NCBI GenBank assembly: GCA_022843785.1
Contig: JALHMZ010000008.1
Location: forward strand, 62,001 to 126,000
Origin: Nitrospira sp.
Lineage (GTDB): Bacteria > Nitrospirota > Nitrospiria > Nitrospirales > Nitrospiraceae
DNA: 64,000 nucleotides
Direction of reading: 5' to 3'
Shown: positions 61,276-64,000 of the stretch, one piece after another
Layout of the letters: each line of letters opens with the position of its first letter
Position numbering within the stretch: position 1 is the first letter of the stretch
Program-made: the position numbers and the translations under genes
The notes under the pieces: generated by a model
Told to the model about the DNA's origin: nothing
What the model saw: only the letters and a program-made list of their open reading frames with translations
The model's database searches: none

Positions 61276-62054
61276 CCCAGGGGACTCCCACAGGTGCAGA
61301 GGCGGTCATCGATTCGGCGGCGAGGACACGCACGGAATGTCTGCGCGCCAGCGGACTCGTCAAGAGTTTTCGAGGCCGCAAGGTCGTCAAGGGGGTTGCG
61401 ATCGAAGTACGGGCCGGGGAAGTCGTGGGGTTATTGGGCCCGAATGGGGCAGGAAAAACGACGATCTTCGATATGATGGTCGGGATTTGTCAGCCTGATG
61501 AAGGAGACATTACTTTCAATGGGGAATCTGTAACCGATCTGCCCATGTATAAGCGGGCACGACGTGGGATTGGGTATTTACCACAGGAGTCATCGGTGTT
61601 CCGCCGCTTGTCTGTGGAGCATAATGTCTTGGCGATCTTAGAAATGCTGGGGTATGCTCGTGAGGAACGCATCCGCCGGGTGGATGAATTGTTGAAAGAG
61701 TTAGACCTCATTCATATTCGAGAGAGTATGGCCTACGCCCTCTCAGGCGGAGAACGCCGGAGGTTGGAGATTACCCGGGCACTGGCGACGGCTCCATCGT
61801 TCATGCTGCTGGACGAACCGTTTGCGGGCATTGATCCCATCGCGGTCGCGGATATTCAGCAGATCATCACGCGACTGAAGGACAAAGGGATCGGCATCTT
61901 GATTACCGACCATAACGTGCAGGAGACGCTTTCGATCGTTGATCGGGCGTACATTATCAATGAGGGGTTGATCCTGGAGTCAGGACCTCCTCAAGCAATC
62001 GTGAAGAGCGAGACAGCCCGGGCGGTGTATCTTGGGGAACGGTTCAGGTTGTAG
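61272..62054 (+). CDS. lptB: LPS export ABC transporter ATPase LptB
   Basis: The 260-residue ATPase has Walker A GPNGAGKTT, Q-loop GYLPQESSVFRRLSVEHNVL (the LptB-specific coupling motif), signature LSGGERRRLEITRAL and Walker B FMLLDEPFAGIDP. It carries about 25 extra residues at the N-terminus (TQGTPTGAEAVIDSAA) compared with E. coli LptB. The ATG overlaps the lptA stop by 4 bp. Confidence 0.92.
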   Translation: MTQGTPTGAEAVIDSAARTRTECLRASGLVKSFRGRKVVKGVAIEVRAGEVVGLLGPNGAGKTTIFDMMVGICQPDEGDITFNGESVTDLPMYKRARRGIGYLPQESSVFRRLSVEHNVLAILEMLGYAREERIRRVDELLKELDLIHIRESMAYALSGGERRRLEITRALATAPSFMLLDEPFAGIDPIAVADIQQIITRLKDKGIGILITDHNVQETLSIVDRAYIINEGLILESGPPQAIVKSETARAVYLGERFRL

Positions 62055-62068
62055 CTGGATGGGTGGGT

Positions 62069-63577
62069 ATGAAACTTCGCCTTGATCTAAAGCTCAGTCA
62101 AAAATTGATTATGACGCCGCAATTGCAGCAGGCGATCAAGCTGTTGCAGTTGTCTCGTCTAGAGCTTCAGCAGAGCCTCTCGCAGCACCTGTTGGAAAAT
62201 CCATTGTTGGATGAGGTCCAGGCAGAAGTAGAGGATGTGGAGCCTCCCGCTGCCGAAGGCAAATCGGAAGAGCCTCCTCCTGCAGCCAACCAAGAGTTGT
62301 CGGAAGAAGGAGGGACGCCGGAGGAGCGTGGTTCGCCCGAAGAGTTCAGTGCATCCGGATGGGAAGAGTATTTTGGAAGTGACCGTCGGATCGGCGATTC
62401 CGAGCGTGCCTCTTCCTCCCAGGATGAATTCCCATCCTATGAGCAGACCGTTGCCAAAGCGACATCGCTTGAGGAGCATCTTCTCTGGCAGTTGTCATTG
62501 TCCGGATTAACCGACCGAGGGAAAGCGCTCGGTCGGTTAATCATCGGGAACCTTGATGATGACGGATATCTCCGCATTACGTGGACTGAGGTTATCGCAG
62601 GAACCGATTTCACGGAATCTGAGGTGGAGTCTGTCCTCAGAGACATCCAAACCTTCGATCCGACCGGTGTCGGGGCGAGAGACTTGCCCGAATGCCTCCT
62701 GCTGCAGCTCGGGCATTTAGGCCGCAATCCGATCGGGTCGTTGGGTGCGCGGCCAGGCGCTCTCAAGGGGTCGATCGTTGAGGGTGTGATCCTTCATCAT
62801 TTGAAGGATTTGGAAAAGAAGCAGTATGCCAAAATTGCCAAGGCGTTGGATGTGACGGTTGACGAAGTATTTCAGGCCACCAAGGTTATTGAAAATCTCG
62901 AGCCCAAACCGGGCCGTCCGTTCACCAACACGCAGAACTATGTCATCGTTCCGGATGTGTTCGTCGTCAAGGATGAAGGGGAGTGGGTCGTACTATTGAA
63001 TGACGATGGTCTCCCTCGCATGCGGATCAGCCCGTATTACAAACAATTGATGGCTTCCAGCCAGGGAGGCGCTCCTGAAACAAAAGCCTACATGGATGAG
63101 AAGTTGCGGGCTGCCCAGTGGGTCATTCGGAGCATCGAACAACGCAATAAGACGATTGTGAAGGTCGTATCGAGCATCGTGAAGTTTCAAGAGCAATTCT
63201 TTGAGCGCGGTGTCTCGCATCTCAAACCCCTTGTGCTTAAACAGGTCGCCGAGGACATCGGGATGCACGAGTCGACCATCAGCCGCGTCACCGCCAATAA
63301 GTATATGTATTGTCCTCAGGGCATGTTGGAGCTGAAGTTCTTTTTCAACGCCGGACTGCAGCGGACCGACCAGCCGTCGGATATGCACTCGTCCGTATCC
63401 GTGAGAGAGATGATTAAGAAAATGGTGGCGGAGGAAGATGGCAGGCGGCCGTTAAAGGATGAAGAAATAGCCGCCCGCCTACGCACGCAACAAGTCCTTA
63501 TTGCCAGGCGAACGGTCGCCAAGTATCGGGCGGAGGATAATATTCCTTCGGCTGGCCAGCGGAAACGTTTCTTCTAG
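62069..63577 (+). CDS. rpoN: RNA polymerase sigma-54 factor
   Basis: The 502-residue protein has the Gln/Leu-rich activator-interacting region I (KLSQKLIMTPQLQQAIKLLQ), an acidic linker (about 60-130), the core-binding region, the HTH (VAEDIGMHESTISRVTANKY) and the C-terminal RpoN box ARRTVAKYR. It directs transcription from -24/-12 promoters with enhancer-binding ATPases. The ATG was preferred over a GTG two codons earlier. lptB-rpoN-hpf order is widely conserved. Confidence 0.94.
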   Translation: MKLRLDLKLSQKLIMTPQLQQAIKLLQLSRLELQQSLSQHLLENPLLDEVQAEVEDVEPPAAEGKSEEPPPAANQELSEEGGTPEERGSPEEFSASGWEEYFGSDRRIGDSERASSSQDEFPSYEQTVAKATSLEEHLLWQLSLSGLTDRGKALGRLIIGNLDDDGYLRITWTEVIAGTDFTESEVESVLRDIQTFDPTGVGARDLPECLLLQLGHLGRNPIGSLGARPGALKGSIVEGVILHHLKDLEKKQYAKIAKALDVTVDEVFQATKVIENLEPKPGRPFTNTQNYVIVPDVFVVKDEGEWVVLLNDDGLPRMRISPYYKQLMASSQGGAPETKAYMDEKLRAAQWVIRSIEQRNKTIVKVVSSIVKFQEQFFERGVSHLKPLVLKQVAEDIGMHESTISRVTANKYMYCPQGMLELKFFFNAGLQRTDQPSDMHSSVSVREMIKKMVAEEDGRRPLKDEEIAARLRTQQVLIARRTVAKYRAEDNIPSAGQRKRFF

Positions 63578-63619
63578 TCTGCGTAAAGCCCATCTTCACT
63601 GACCAGTAGGAGGTGTGAT

Positions 63620-63988
63620 ATGAGGCTGAGAATTACCGGACGTCATCTGGGCATCACGTCTGCGCTGAAGAGTTATGTGGAAACGCGTTTTAGGCGGCTT
63701 GATCGCTACGAGTTGAAGGTCGGATCGCTTCAAGTTGTGCTGGGAGTTGAAAAGCTTTGCCATATGGCTGAAGTAATCGGAACGGTAAACGGCAAACCGC
63801 TGCAGGCAAAAACATCCACGCGAGAAATGTACGCGACAATCGATGCGCTGGTGGATCGGGTCGATGCACAGTTCAGGAAGTGGAAGGGGCGTCTGGTCAG
63901 TCACAAGTCTGGAGGAACCAGGAGATCTCAGATGCAAGCTGACGCCGTTTTGCTAGAGCACGACTGCGGGAACAGTTTTCAAAGTTAG
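63620..63988 (+). CDS. hpf: Ribosome hibernation-promoting factor, HPF/YfiA family
   Basis: The 122-residue protein begins RLRITGRHLGITSALKSYVE and has KTSTREMYATIDALVDRVDA then QFRKWKGRLVSHKSGG, the S30AE domain that inactivates ribosomes in stationary phase. It is the short-to-middle form without the C-terminal dimerisation domain of long HPF. TAGGAGGT precedes the ATG by 6 bp. Its neighbourhood after rpoN is typical. Confidence 0.92.
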   Translation: MRLRITGRHLGITSALKSYVETRFRRLDRYELKVGSLQVVLGVEKLCHMAEVIGTVNGKPLQAKTSTREMYATIDALVDRVDAQFRKWKGRLVSHKSGGTRRSQMQADAVLLEHDCGNSFQS

Positions 63989-64000
63989 AGATGCCCGCGA

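Overview
The window reads as one continuous piece of a Gram-negative bacterial chromosome of moderately high G+C content, most likely Nitrospira or a close relative in Nitrospirota. That name rests on my recollection of EF-Tu and intergenic repeat sequences of this group plus gene order; it was not tested by a search. Diderm character is visible directly: lptC-lptA-lptB for lipopolysaccharide export and an RlpA-type lipoprotein. No rRNA operon and no CRISPR array is present.

Region 1 (1-13.5 kb) is ordinary chromosome. A minus-strand operon encodes a gliding-type/ABC-2 exporter (ATPase, permease, GldG-like subunit, DUF4340 protein, the last cut by the window edge). It is followed by rlpA, a small basic protein, two HEAT-repeat proteins, a CopC-like membrane protein, a glycogen/alpha-glucan phosphorylase and a protein of unknown function. 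A 69-bp fossil of an IS end and a 192-bp foldback repeat lie in the spacers.

Region 2 (13.5-22.1 kb) is an accessory island. It holds an intact ParDE-like toxin-antitoxin pair, the decayed end of a Phd-type antitoxin, a complete IS3-family element with 27-bp ends and a probable 3-bp target duplication, a small lipoprotein, and an 1120-residue HD-domain plus GHKL-ATPase protein that looks foreign. Next come a truncated IS3 transposase, a zinc-ribbon membrane protein whose start was borrowed from an antitoxin gene, a 205-bp MITE-like insertion caught in one of two copies of the same leader, and a second complete toxin-antitoxin pair. The HD-GHKL protein is the best candidate for an undescribed defence or stress system.

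Region 3 (22.1-26.1 kb) holds a DUF4112 membrane protein, a UvrD/Rep-type helicase and an exported HExxH protein.

Region 4 (25.9-60 kb) is the translation and transcription superoperon: a consensus promoter, tRNA-Tyr, tRNA-Gly, tRNA-Thr, tuf, rpmG, tRNA-Trp, secE, nusG, rplK, rplA, rplJ-rplL, rpoB, rpoC; then a second, perfect-consensus promoter and rpsL, rpsG, fusA, a second tuf, and the complete S10, spc and alpha gene strings through rplQ. Its oddities are an in-frame L10-L12 fusion ORF with an internal L12 start, two tuf genes that differ at one base, an EF-Tu lacking the RGITI switch-I motif, a TTG start for rpoC, and an N-terminally extended L5.

Region 5 (60-64 kb) is the common lptC-lptA-lptB-rpoN-hpf string, linking outer-membrane lipopolysaccharide transport with sigma-54 and ribosome hibernation.
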